DNA from: Nymphaea colorata
Lineage: Eukaryota > Streptophyta > Magnoliopsida > Nymphaeales > Nymphaeaceae
NCBI RefSeq assembly: GCF_008831285.2
Contig: NC_045138.2
Span: 24,213,934 to 24,277,933, forward strand
Length of the DNA: 64,000 nt
Direction of reading: 5' to 3'
Positions 44,602 to 56,945 of the stretch are shown one piece after another. The notes below the pieces were generated by a model. It saw only the letters and a program-made list of their open reading frames with translations, ran no database searches and was not told where the DNA came from. The translations under genes were made by a program, and so were the position numbers. Each line of letters begins with the position of its first letter. Positions within the stretch are counted from its first letter, which is position 1.

Positions 44602-47082
44602 ATGGACCACCTGGCCTCGTTCTTCTTGCTCTCAACTCTCTTCCTGGTAAGTTTTCATATCCACCTGCTGTCTCAACTCCATGTCCACGCTCTCAAATCT
44701 CTCCTTAGTTCTCTACTACATCTGAATAGTGAGACCTACACATGAGAAAACTTAGCGACATATGGCAGCATCCCACCGGCAACTCGCTCCTGTCTTCCCG
44801 CAAAGCTGCATGTGTACACACTATGCCATCAACCCGTCGGAATGATATTTTGAAAAACAAAACTTCACCGCTTAATTTTTTGAAGTTAGTTTGACTCCTT
44901 CAAACAATTTGAAAGATGTAATGAGTTTTCTTTCATATCCAATATCCGATCTATAGTGATGAATGAGTGAGAAAAAAACAAAAAGAAAACATATATAAAC
45001 TACACTTTTTTTTTCTTTTTGATTTTTCTCTCAACTGTCCATTATTATGATAGATAGAAACCTAACTCTGCCTTTATCATTTAGCAGTTTTTTTTTTTTC
45101 TTGGCACAAAGATTGTAGGGGTTAATACAATTAGATGGCTGTTGCTTTTTCTCGTCGCAGCATGTTGGAGCCACAAGCAATGGCTCCGTGATCATAAATG
45201 CTTACTGGAAGGAGGTCTTCCCCAGAACCACCATGCCCGATGCCATTCGAGCTCTCTTACCATCCTCTGCAAAGATATCAGGTTATCTCTTCAACATACT
45301 CTTTAATGTGTTAAAACCTTACTTGAAGATCAAAAAGCCTTTCAGGGAGTAGGCTTTGCCATCACAATTTCATATATGGGGCCAAAATTGAGGGGAAAAT
45401 GTTTTTGTTAATGATATGCGCATTATCGACAATATCAAGAGCCTAATTAGGCTCGCTCCTGGATTATCTTCACTACATTTTTAATTTTTTTTTTCTTTAC
45501 GTGATCGCCGCTAGCTCTAGCTCGAACCCCGCCTGTTAATCAGAAAACTACAATATGGTACGCATCTCTACGGTAGGCAAACACATTGAATATGTGATGT
45601 ATATAAAGTATAAACTACATTATGGCATCTCTACAAAATACGTGTACAAATAAACTTCATTATGACACCATGTTATATTCTGTCTGCATCCAGTGGCGTG
45701 TCGATATTAAGCATTTAAAGAATCAAATGACATTTAAATGAAGGTTATAATTGTCAAATTTAGGTTATATGTAATTGTCTAAGGTGTAGAAATATATCGT
45801 TTATAAGGTTCATCCATGTTTGTGGGCCAACCAAAGTAGTTTTCGATAAACCCACTATATAAATATCCTTGAAATATTCAACATTATATGATTAGAAAGA
45901 AGCGATAAAATCTAATGGGCAGACTCAATTTTATGAACCTATTATCCTACTACGTACAGTTAAATATTTGATCTACGTACATACGAAACAGATTTTTGGA
46001 CATTTCTGATCCTATAGTTCAAAAAAATCCGAGCATGGTTGTTCGTATAGTTAGATCTATGCAAAAGTAATAACTTGACTTTTAGTTCATCTTTCACTCC
46101 ACCTTTCTCGGTATAGCATTTTCTTTTATCAAGAAGAATGAGAGAGATAGAAATAAAGATCAGGTTGGTGTTACTCAAGATTTAATGTCACAGGAGTAAA
46201 AGCTCAAATTTATATGGAGCCAAGAAAATGACAAGGTTTACTGCAGATCTTGTTCGTCGTGATGTGATCAACAATCACCACCCCGTGGAATCGAAAGAGG
46301 CTGGCCGTGCTTACTGTCCTTGGTGTAACACGTGGGGCGGAATTGGGCGTGGCCATGGCTCAAACACCTTCAATCTAAGCGATGACTGGTCTAAGCGCAA
46401 TCGGTCGCCGGAGCTCGCACCTCTGTACTTCCTTAGGAAAGACCTGCTGCCTGGTAGCAAGATGAACGTCACCATGACGATCAGCCCCGTGGCAGATCGT
46501 GGTGAACCAACCTTCTTGCCATGCCAACAAGCTCAAGCAATTCCCTTCTCATCCTCTAATCTCGCTACCATCCTTGAGATGTTCTCCATTGAACCCCACT
46601 CTGAGCATGCATCTCTTGCAAGGGAAACTCTGGATGATTGTGAGACGCCGGCACTGAAAGGAGAACTCAAGTATTGTGCAACATCATTGGAATCCATGAT
46701 CGATTTTGCCGTCGCCGAATTCGGTACCAATGAGATTCACGCGGCGGTCACTTCTGTCGTAAACAGAGACGAGGAAGTGAAGGCCAGAACTTACAAGGTA
46801 GGTGTTGGTGGGGGGAGGGTGATGTCCCGTAAAGTGGTGACTTGCCACAACATGATGTTTCCTTATGCAGTGTTTTACTGCCACAATTTAGCATGGACAA
46901 GGGCATACATGGTTCCGTTGGTTGCTGAAGATGGTAGTCGAGTGAACGCCATTGCTTTGTGTCATTTTGATACATCAAACTGGAACCCCGGGCATGCCAG
47001 CTTCCGGGTGTTGGGCGTGAAACCAGGAACTGTTCCCATTTGCCACTTCATTCTGAAGGATCTTGCTTGGGTCCCCAACTGA
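44602..47082 (+). CDS. BURP-domain secreted protein, subtype C, intact
   Basis: Exon 1 is 44602-44646 (MDHLASFFLLSTLFL), exon 2 is 45161-45281 (HVGATSNGS, YWKEVFPRTTMPDAI) and exon 3 is 46247-47082, giving 333 aa. An in-frame ATG at 44590 would add four residues; I chose 44602 because it gives the 15-residue exon 1 seen in all sister genes. The phase 0 and phase 1 junctions are intact. The linker (about 56-108) is unlike that of the others: it has NNHHPVESKEAGRAYCPWC and a TWGGIGRGHG run. The BURP domain follows from LYFLRKDL, with CH pairs near 255, 267, 294 and 321 in CHX10CHX25CHX25CH spacing. It is the only complete, unbroken BURP gene with all exons of one subtype in the window. Predicted to be secreted to the apoplast; a peptide-cyclase or wall role is possible but unproven. 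Confidence 0.88.
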
Positions 47083-48699
47083 TGGATGAACACTTGTATC
47101 ATGTATGCTACCTCCACATAGAGTTTAGTATGCTAGTAGTATCTCCCAGTGTTGAAGTAGAATAAACATGAGATTGATCATGGTGTTGGATTAATTCCTT
47201 TTTGTGCTCACAAGATCAAATTGCTAAAAGCGGAAGACAGAAGGAGAAATAATAACTTTGTCCCACGACAAAATGTTCTATTAGGTAGGCCTTGAGACAC
47301 TTAAAGCTTGTCTACAAACCACACTTTGCCACACTGGAGCGGACATTTTTCACCTTGCATGTTCCATTTAATTTGCTTAGAAAACGAAGGAAAATCATAG
47401 TCTAATGAGGCATGCATCACAGTCTCTTGAAATTCATTTCGAAATCAATCCGTCTCAAGTTTTCTTTCATGAGAAATCATGTACTATAGATGAGGGATCA
47501 TACAGTGGGAACTAGGTGTGGGCTTGCATGGGCAATTGCATCAAATCTGCATAATTTATCTTACTTACATATAATTAGTTCATCTACACGATTTAGCTTG
47601 TTATTTGTTGTTGCTTCTCAAATCTAAGAAGTCTTTGTTAGTGCCCCTCAGCTGTCAAATTTCTGGCTCTGTCGCTGGTTCATGTACAGAAGGAATCTAC
47701 GATAAACACTGCAGTCTGATTCTGCAAAGGCGTGGGTTTCATTGCTTATACAAAAGGCATTCTAGGCATCTCCTTCTTTTATGGGTATTTTTAGTATTTA
47801 TACTCACGATTCAACCAAAGCAGGCATTCATAACTTGCAGATGGGGATGTGGTTCAAATTAAGACTAAGCAAAGAGCTTGTAGTGCAGGCGCAGCGTCAT
47901 TACTTAGTTTTGCTAAAGATGTTGTCCTTGATTTTTGAGCAGTTCCCTTCTCAAGAACCAATTGTGCAGAGAGGAAGAGGAGTACTCACAAAAGGAAGTA
48001 GCAAATATCAGTTTATCGTAAACTACACCTCCCATGACCATGAGCCCAACTTGCAGTTATTTTTCCTGCATCAAAAGAATTGAAAATGTTTTCTAAGGAT
48101 ATCCACTTCATTCGACAAAAAAAATATCATCTGCTATGGCCATTTTTTCCCTAATTTGGTAGGAAAGCTACTCCTAATTAAACCTAAAAGATCTTCTTCC
48201 GACCCGGATGCACATTTTTCTTTTTTAAGCAATATTAAATGGTCTGTAGCCATGAAATTCTGAAGTTCGAGAGCCCTATCATTTTTCACAACGACAATAT
48301 ATAATTTTATACTGGAAAGCTTTAAAACCTAAACTTTTGATGTTGTTTTCTTTGTATAAATATGAGGATGTTAATGTCTTATAGTCATTTTCTCATTTAC
48401 ATATATCAGTGCTTTTCAAATGTTTAAAAGGAGAAATTTCTGGTTCCACTATCAGTTCAAAATTCAAATTTGAATTCGGACATAAATGTAAAGATTAGTT
48501 TCGGATCAGATTCAGATTGTGAAATCGGATTTCAGATTCAGATATACCTGTTATTTATTTACATTCGAATCCGAATTTGAACCTAAATACGTGAATGCCC
48601 AAAAAATGGATACAATTAATGATATATCCAATTCATCATTCTAAATAATTAAGCCAGTTATAAGAGTAAGGAGAATCATATGAGAAAATTGTTTATGTT
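47083..48699. other. 3' flank of intact BURP and intergenic
   Basis: No gene is recognised. A stretch near 48,000-48,110 (CACCTCCC..TGAGCCCAAC, CTGCATCAA) resembles 24,310-24,440. Short open frames at 47605 and 47781 look random. Confidence 0.4.
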
Positions 48700-51068
48700 T
48701 ATACTTTTCTCTTTTTTAACCTTTACATTTCTATCTAAACTATTATTGAGAAAAAATTACATTACATTTTTATTTACTCTTTCCAAATTCACATTGCTTA
48801 CTGAAAGCAGGCGCTCATGACAGTTCTACTTCTACCGCATAGTTTGTAGGATAAGGACCAGAGTCCAACATCTGAGTGAACATCCAAGTTGTGGGCATGC
48901 ACAGGCTGGGAACTGCGAGTATCAAGGCAGCCCACTTAATTGAGGCATATTGTCAAACAGTCTGCGAGCACAGGGAAATAGATTGTCGTTAATGCCTGTG
49001 TCAATCATGGCAGTCACGGACTCAAAAACAGCTGAATCTATCTCTTTGCCTTCCAGCAACAAAGGGATCACTGCTTCTCTAAGCTCTAGCCATTGTAAAG
49101 CCTAAGTCATGGTCATTGCAGAACCTTTCTTATGATAGCTGCACCCTGCATCTTCTCGGCAGGAATGAAATTGGATGCCAATCTCTGGAAATTCATGATC
49201 GACTACAGGAGTGCTTATAGAAGTTGATACTAGCAGCAGGACATGACGGAGGAGAGGCCAGATATGTCATGTGTGTGTGCGTGTGCAAGAGACATAGAGA
49301 AGAAGCGGGCTGTTTTCGATGGCATGTTTGAATTCTTCAGTAAATTGTGCTTAACCAGATTCTTTATGGAATTTAGAAAAGGAAGCTAGAAAATTAAATC
49401 CTTTCCTAAACGAGCAAACGGTGCGTGACCTCGATGAGGGATTAGGTATGTAATAGACTGGATATGGAAAAAAAAAAAAAGAGAGTAAATCTTAAGATTG
49501 AACTGCTAATATTGGGGATACAGTTTTTTAAGTGAATTTGAATCTTAAGTCTATTATGTTATTAAAATTCAACAAAAATTGACCTACTCGTTTATTTATA
49601 AATTTCAAATCGTATACTAGTTGAATAAAAATTGGGTTTTCAGAAATTAGATTTGAATTTCAATCCTAATTCGATTCCAATTAGATGTGCTTGAAATATT
49701 CAAGCAGTATATGATTAGAAAAAAAAAAGTTGCAAAATGTGTACATTCAAGGTGTAGATGTTTAAGTTTTGCTAATAAATTTGAGGTCGTACCCCTCGGC
49801 ATGTATTTTTCGGAATTTTATGAGCCTAGGATCCCGCTACAGTTAAATACGTATCGAAATTTCGAAATATCGTAGTTTTATTAAAAAAAATCCTGCATTT
49901 TTTATAACTAGATTTACTCAAGACAACACCTTGGCTTTTGGTTTTTCTTTCCTGCCAGCTTACTTAATATTACATTTCATTTTTTAGAAAGAGAGAGTGA
50001 TTCGCCGTCCGATGAATAACAGCCCAAATTTATCGGGAGCCAACAAAATAATAAGATTAATGACCAACCGGTCTTTTTAATCCACTGCAGGTTTTATCAA
50101 CAACTACCACCTCCTGAAGTGAAATGGAATGCCGATCACCCTGTTTGTCCTTATATTGCAAACCATGGGACGTCAAACACCTGCGATCTAATCAGCCCTG
50201 ACTCGTCCAAGCTCAATTGGTCACCGGAAGAAGATCTGCAGCCTGGTAGTAAACCATGATGATCAGCCCCGTAGCAGAAGATCATGCTTCTAGTGGCGAG
50301 CCAACCTTCTTGCCACGCAAACAAGCTTTTCCCACCCTTAATTATTTTACATGAACATGTATAAGTCTAGACAAGTTGCCAGTGGATGAAGGGATTGATC
50401 CCTTGAAGTCGACAATGGACATACTAACAGCAACCCTTTCGAGGACTAACAAGTCTGGCCTGGAGTCGGCCATGTGAACCATCTTAATGCAAGCATAATC
50501 AGTCTCTCAGTGTTGCATCTCTCATTTTACGTCTCGAGTCTGGTGGCAAAGTGGCCACAGTGGTGAGCCCTGCAAAAAATTGAGGGTAAGATAAGGTTGG
50601 TTGCAGACCTCACGTCTTGCCTCGCCAAGAAGTTGAAGCAATTCCATTCTCAACCTCCCCATACCACTGCCATCCTTAAGATGTCATCCACAATTGTATC
50701 TGACTCCTGCCATGCATCTCCTACAAGGCAACTGCTTGAAGACTATTGTGAGGTCCCACTACTGAAGCGGGAAGCCAGATGCTGAGCATCATCACCGGAG
50801 TCCATGACGCAACGTGGTCGACCAATTCCGAACCACTGGCGTTCATATGATGATGACCACTTCCCTCACTTTTCCTGCTAACACAGAGGAGAAGGTGCAG
50901 GAAAGGGCACACATCTTAGCTGCAGATGGGTGGAAGGTGATCTCTGTGAAGATAGAGGCCCACTTCTACCTGGCACAATCTACTAGAGACGAGCACCACA
51001 CATGCATGGTTCCACTGGTTGCAGATGATGGTAGCAGAATGAACGCCACAGGAAAACAATGTTCATAA
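48700..51068 (+). pseudogene. Decayed BURP gene remnant (intron 2 and exon 3)
   Basis: 48,720-48,950 resembles intron 2 of the first BURP gene (compare 240-420). An acceptor at about 50,091 is followed by sequence like the subtype C exon 3 (INNYHLL, NHGTSNTCDLI, SSKLNWSPEEDLQPGS), but a stop comes within about a dozen codons. A frameshift after LQPGS, a 250-bp interruption (about 50,340-50,590) and further indels break the rest. Pieces such as QLLEDYCEVPLLKREARC and MVPLVADDGSRMNA can still be aligned to the BURP domain. The CH pairs are lost. Exons 1 and 2 are not found upstream. Confidence 0.75.
48985..49225 (-). pseudogene. Unrecognised antisense gene fragment in the BURP remnant
   Basis: On the minus strand a frame reads on for about 40 codons (ALQWLELREAVIPLLLEGKE and on to IDTGIND), after an in-frame TAG preceded by a further open stretch (PVVDHEFPEIGIQFHS..). 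It looks protein-derived, but I cannot place it in a family. It sits where the sister intron has no such insert, so it may be a captured gene piece. The call rests on composition alone. Confidence 0.3.
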
Positions 51069-52960
51069 CAAGAGAAGTTTTTTGACTTTTCTTTATCATG
51101 ATATGGAAACCACCTAGCTTTTCGAATTGCCTGAACTTGCAGCCGTAGTAGGTGCATATCTATCATGCTCTGTTCTGGTTTTACATTGATGAAGATGATC
51201 TAGGTGTCCATTGTTCCCCAACAGGAGAATATTTTCATGGCTTGAATTGCGCCCTTAGGATGCATACCTCATCTACTAGAATTTGATGTCTAAAAAGAAG
51301 TTGGGTACTAGAAGACTTAAACATATGAAAATAATCGGGGAGGAACAGACTTCTGAACTTTCTGATTATTTTCTGCGTTTCGTTAGAAGTGTCTCCCCAA
51401 CCACTCTGTGTCTATTAATCTGGGCTTCATCTACTTCTAATAAAAATTAAAACAAGAAAATCTGCATTTTACGAGGATCTGTTGTTATCCAATAGAACTT
51501 GAGATTATGAATAAACACCTTGAATTGGTGACTCCCTAGTTTTGTTAAAGAAGACCAAAGATGAAAGATTAATGACCGTGCGTGGCCAAAATCCTCAATT
51601 TGGTAAGAAGCAGAAGCAAGCTCGTAAGCCCACAGAACTTCAATTATAGGCGTTAAGTGAAGATGAATTGCTGCACAACTAAAATAGGAGACGGGGTTAA
51701 CTGAAAATGCTGCATTCTGTTTCCGCAGAGAGGCCACCTCGAGTGTGATTTCTCTCTCTAAAATAATGGTACTGACAAATGTTAAGAAAAACATTAACAA
51801 ATGAGGATGCGGCGACACTTGGCATTGGAAATGGATGGTTGTTGCTGTCAGCAAAATCTCTTTCACACAGAGAGAGAGCGTTCTATAGCTGCCATGATTT
51901 TCTGAACAACCAGTATCGTTCTGTCCTTGGTTTGCGAAAGCAGACAAGTGATACCATTTTCTTCAACTTGGTCGTTGATTAGAAAGCTACCACTTTTACC
52001 TTGACCCCTCACACGGCCCTCCACTCATTACGCTCTCATGATTGAGGGACCATTTGTTGGTGCAGCTCATAACTCTGCCTTTTCGTCGGAGCAGCCCCCT
52101 CTGGTTCAGAAGGTGAAATGCCCATCAGATTCTCGGTCCTGCGACAGAGAAGACACGCTGATCGTTAAGTATTAAGCTCTAAATCTTCTTCATTCTTCAA
52201 CCTAAAATCTTTAACACAAACTAACCAGCATTCTTGCCACATACACTCACACAGTTTCCTCTCTGCTTCGGATTCGCTTCACACCGTTTCTCCAGTTACT
52301 CATAAGTCATAACTCAGGCCAACGTAACTTTTTTTTCATAAATATTTGCTCCCTCGTGTCGCTTCACATGCCCTTTTCAATTATTCCCAAGTTTTCCGCT
52401 TGGTCTATCGATGGATCTATCGTGATAGGGCTCAATTATGTCCATTTGCCGACTGGTTGATCCTTGGAACAATCTATCATTGGCACATCTGTGGAAAATT
52501 TTTTTGACTAAAGAATGTTAGGCCTTGCTTTTTACATGATTGGTTTCCTGTCACAAGCAAGGAATCTTGGGCGTTTTCTAATGCGATGTTTATCCAATGT
52601 CGTAAGAAGTAGGCTGAATGCAGAAGATCTGTTTGTGAACTGAATCAGCCAAGTTGCTGATCCATTCAGCTAACTTCTTAATAAAATCGACCAAAATATT
52701 AATAATATTATTTTCTAAAATAAATGAAGTAATACATTAAAATTAAGAAATTTCTTAAATATATTAAAAATAGTTGAACATTGACAGGTGGCACTCATGA
52801 ACCAGCCAGATAACCAAATCAGTTGGCGACTGATTTAATTCAAACACACCAATCCTGGCTGACCATGCTATCAATGCTAGTTGAGTTCTTTTTTTTTTGC
52901 ATAGGTGCTTCTTTTGTCCATTTCTATTTCAAATATCGCCTTTGCCAAACTACCTAATTT
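51069..52960. other. Intergenic, nothing recognised
   Basis: A frame of 166 codons on the minus strand (51447-51947) does not look like a known protein. No repeat counterpart was seen elsewhere in the window. Confidence 0.35.
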
Positions 52961-52964
52961 GGAC

Positions 52965-53112
52965 CTTCAGCGGATAGGGGTAGCCCTTTCACTCACGTGG
53001 TAGGATTGTCTCTCGTTCACATGAGCCCTAATGTATTAATGAAGACCGTAGGATTTGAACCTCGAATCCCTTGGATGTAGCATTACGCCGATACACTTTC
53101 AGTTTTTCCAAA
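52965..53112 (-). mobile_element. Possible SINE-like fragment
   Basis: On the minus strand GGTTCAAATCC (about 53,048-53,058) fits the B box of RNA polymerase III promoters, about 50 bp after a TATCGGCGTAATG stretch. No convincing A box, tail or target duplication was found, so this is tentative. Confidence 0.2.
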
Positions 53113-53637
53113 TGAATGAGAATTTGGTTTGTACGTTTTGAACTTGTCATATATGGTGAGAGTGAGTTGTTCAAACGGCCAAAGAATAAGTTGGAAAACG
53201 ATTCAGGGGGAAATGCCAAACACCAGCCACCGGAACCATGTGACGACACCCACAAATGGTGATAGAGAGAGAACCGCAAGGCTCGTTACGGCAATTGCCC
53301 TTTTAGTTGTATTTATATATTAGCAAGTCTTTTTCTTCTTTATAATGAGGAAAGGAATCTTTCCTCCTCTACCACTTAGGCTTACCAATAAAATTTAGTC
53401 AACAAACCACATGGATCTAATAAATGGCATCCTTTAGATTTAATTTAGTGTTTTCTTAACTTTATGCAGAAGTTAAATTATATTTGGCAGTTGACTGTTG
53501 AGACAACTCAAATAATGGTTGTTATTCATCTATTCATAAGTGCTCAACAAACTATTCGTATTAAGAGAGAAACATTTAAAAGTTGTACAAATAACAGAAC
53601 ACTATGTATCCAGATGAATCTTGCATGTAGCTTCATG

Positions 53638-53638
<1 letters not shown>

Positions 53639-53708
<70 letters not shown>
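53639..53708. repeat. Long AT microsatellite
   Basis: About 34 uninterrupted AT units followed by a short ACACAC stretch. It is the longest pure dinucleotide tract in the window and produces artefactual Ile-Tyr open frames on both strands. Confidence 0.95.
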
Positions 53709-53713
<5 letters not shown>

Positions 53714-53922
53714 GTGGGAGCCAGCATACACACACATGAGTACATGCCATTATTTCTTAAAATGTTTTACTGGAGGTTAGGCTTTGAACACATGCCATTA
53801 TTTCATAAAATGCCCTAATGAAGGTTAGGCCTCCTACCTTTATGTCTATATAGAATGAATTTACAAAAAATGAGCAACACATGCCATTATTTTAGTGCTC
53901 CACAAGAACCTTACATTACACC

Positions 53923-54156
53923 TAGGCCTGGGCATCGGGCCGGCTCGGCTCGATAAGAGTCCGGTCCAGGGTGGCCCAATGTCTGAAAAACTCGAGCTTG
54001 GGTCTGGGTCGGCCAATGTGAGCCCGGTTAAAATAAAAAAAATATTTTTTAAAATATAAAATAAATTTTTTTGAATGAAAATTTATCGGGCCGACCCTCG
54101 TGAGATACATTATGGGGCTGGCCTGAGCCCGATAGGGCCGGCCCGATGCCCACCTG
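53923..54156. mobile_element. GC-rich-ended miniature transposon, hAT-like
   Basis: The ends form an inverted repeat: GGGCATCGGGCCGGC at about 53,930 and GCCGGCCCGATGCCC at about 54,137-54,151, with outer bases TAGGCC and CACCTG. The centre is A/T-rich. The length of about 234 bp with no coding capacity fits a non-autonomous element, and the CAGGTGGGC-like terminus suggests the hAT superfamily. An 8-bp target duplication was not clear. Confidence 0.6.
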
Positions 54157-56945
54157 TACTTGCCCCCAAGCCAGGTACCAAACTCAAGGCAACGAAAAGT
54201 AATGGCATTTGTCCCATCTAAAACATACGAAAATAATATTTCATTAAGTACTGTTATTGTTAAAACCATCTGTCGAGTGCCAGTTTGGTTTAGCGCGTAA
54301 ACTTTCAATTTTACCTTTTAATACCGAACACAAAAAGCAAATGAGAGAAAATGTGAATTTAAATAATGCGAAAACCAAATGGAACCCCTACTCCTATCAT
54401 AATATGAGAACGAAAAGGATACTGAGTAAATTCTAACCTCTAAATCAAGTCGGTCATTTTGTGCAGTGAGTTCCATAAAACTTGATGGTCAGGTTCGCCG
54501 TCGATTACAGAAAAAGAAAAGAAACTTAAAAAAAAAAAGATATAAAAATAAAATAAAAGAATAACATGAACAGTTTATTTATTGCTACAGACTTTCATTT
54601 ATTGCATTAAGTGATGCATTCCACTTAAAGCATGCCCACGAGAGGCAGGAGCCTTGTTGGTGGTATTTATGATGCTTGCGGCGCTATCGTACTATTAATT
54701 TATTTGGCAGATGAAAATGCCGCTGACTATTTTAATTGCTTGCTTCTTGAAGTATGGATAAAATATTGTGAGGTATATTTATGTTTTTAAAAAAAAGTCA
54801 TCATGTACAAGTTGAAGCATATTAAAATTAAAAATAGATTATATATTTTAAAAAGTCATTTAGTAATAGTAATACATTGTACATATCAAATATCTTTGCT
54901 TTAAAAATTGGAGCAGATTTATTGATATAATGTTAAATTGTCCTATGAATCTGTTTTAACTTTTTAAACAAATTAATAACATGTTACAGTTGTCAAATGG
55001 TTTTTAGGATACAATCAAATGGATACATGTATATCTGGAAGCTTTTTCTTATGATTAATGAACTTGGAAATCTTAAAATACCATGAAAAAGAGAAATGTG
55101 CTTATAGTTTCGCCATTATCATATCTAAAGGTGAGCTGTTGATTATAACGATGATGATGGCGAAGGTGATCATAAACAAATAACGGGAGAAGGCACAGGA
55201 TAGGACAAAGTGAGTGAAAGTGCAATCGTGAGAAAAACGGAAAAGGTTTGTTTCCAATTCCCACCAAAAAATTTCCTCTAATTCATTTGTCCACCGGAAT
55301 TTTTCTGTTTTGACAAAACAAACACATCGTTTTAAACGTCAAGATGCGAATACCAGTGCTATGAATTCGCTACAACTTATCTGCCAAACGAACAAGTTGC
55401 CTAAATGTTGTTTGACATCTTAGGTTATTCCTGGCTTTTATTCCCTAGAATAATTCACATTAAAATACATTCGAACCTCGGTTTAATACTTTTGAAATCT
55501 TAGAGTTTCTGCTTACCATTTATATGGGTCAACAAGCGATCTACCTGCTGCTAGGCTTTGGATTTCTTGCTGTTGCTGCATAGAAAAAGATGACAATTTG
55601 TCACATTTTTAATATAATTGCAGATACATGTGGAGCTAATTTTCGACAATGTTGCCCTTGATTCATTTTACGCTGAAGAATAAGGGAAGACCTTGCAAGG
55701 TGGCTCAAGAGATTGATATCCGTGCTTTTGCAGCAGAGCCAGATAGGAATTGCCGTCCTTTTCAGAGGATATGGAAGCAGAGTACTTGAAAAGCTGCGCA
55801 TGCGTACAAGAACAAGCTACTACCAATCGTCTGCCAAACTCGTTCTCTCTCAATCTCAGCAGGCGCGTGATGAGGATGTTATTATCGTCATCCTTCTTCT
55901 ACCTATGTTCGATTGCGGCGAATTGTATTGAAGTCATCTGTCTTTGTTCCTCTTTTCAGTTGTTTGGTTGAGAATTGGAGGTAACTGCTAAGATTTCAGG
56001 AAGTTCCTCCATTTGAAATGAGATGGAGGAGAACCTGAACTTCAGAACAACACTGAGGTCTAATGCTTGCTCAGTTATAGCAATCTTATACTTTCACTCG
56101 TGGATTCGAAGCTGGCTGCCGAGCTACAACCAGGAAGCACCGGAGAAAGCAAACTCTGCTGCTTTCATTAAGTAGCGTTTCTCTTGAGGATTACATATGG
56201 TATTCCGCAAGAAAAGAAAGGAGTCGTTCACAATATTTCACTTGAATGGCGATTTCCTTTTTCTTCAATGGAAAGATAATTCTATTTAGATCTCTGAATG
56301 TGTTCCTTGATCTTAAAAAGTAGGCCTACTTTTGACTTGCATGAGAAACCATGTGCATAAGAATCAAACTATAGTTGCCCGTGTAAGAGCCACACCTGCC
56401 ATACTATACCAACTCTTAGTATTTGTTTGGGGAGTCTGTTTCTGTTCAAGAACAAGAAAGATGAGAAGATTCATTTAAGAAGTAGAAACAGAGTTTTGTG
56501 CAGGCATCTTAATTAAGATGATTGCGAAGGTGGGGAAAGAAACGCAGCATGACTTTTATATATGAAAAGGTGGAGTAAATGCGTCCGAATGACATGCGCC
56601 AAGTGCGACCAGGTCACGGCGGTAGGCCTTTCTGCAGGCCTAATATGCCAAATGGCTGTACAAGTATGGCCACTCGAGTGGGAGTTTTTGGAAGAAGGAA
56701 ATTAAAAAAAAGAAGAAAAGCCCAATTCACCACACCCCCTTCCCTTTAGTCCCTTACCACGTTTCTCTCACCCCATTTTCACGCCAAGGACTGGGGTAAC
56801 GTGTCTCTCATATTCTTCCCTCTCCCCACCTCCTTCGCTCTGCATGATCAATCGAAACCCATAGAGCCACCATCTCCTTTACCGTTTTAGTCTTGTTGGT
56901 ATCTGTTATTTCCGTGATTTCTCTCGTTTTTTGGCTTGAGGAGGC
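54157..56945. other. Intergenic and upstream region of ULTRAPETALA
   Basis: No gene is recognised. Frames at 55,600-55,970 are short and unlike known proteins. The 250 bp before the ATG at 56946 are pyrimidine-rich (CCCCTTCCC, CTCACCCC, CTTCCCTCTCCCC), as is common in plant 5' leaders of housekeeping-type regulators. No clear TATA box was seen. Confidence 0.4.

Noticed and set aside
51447-51947. 166-codon minus-strand frame
   Set aside because: No recognisable motif or splice context. The length is possible by chance in this much intergenic sequence.
53041-53062. tRNA-like B box string
   Set aside because: No cloverleaf can be drawn around it, so it is not called as a tRNA gene and is kept only as a weak SINE-like fragment.
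55601-55971. Cluster of short overlapping frames on both strands
   Set aside because: None has a recognisable domain, and frames on both strands suggest chance open sequence.
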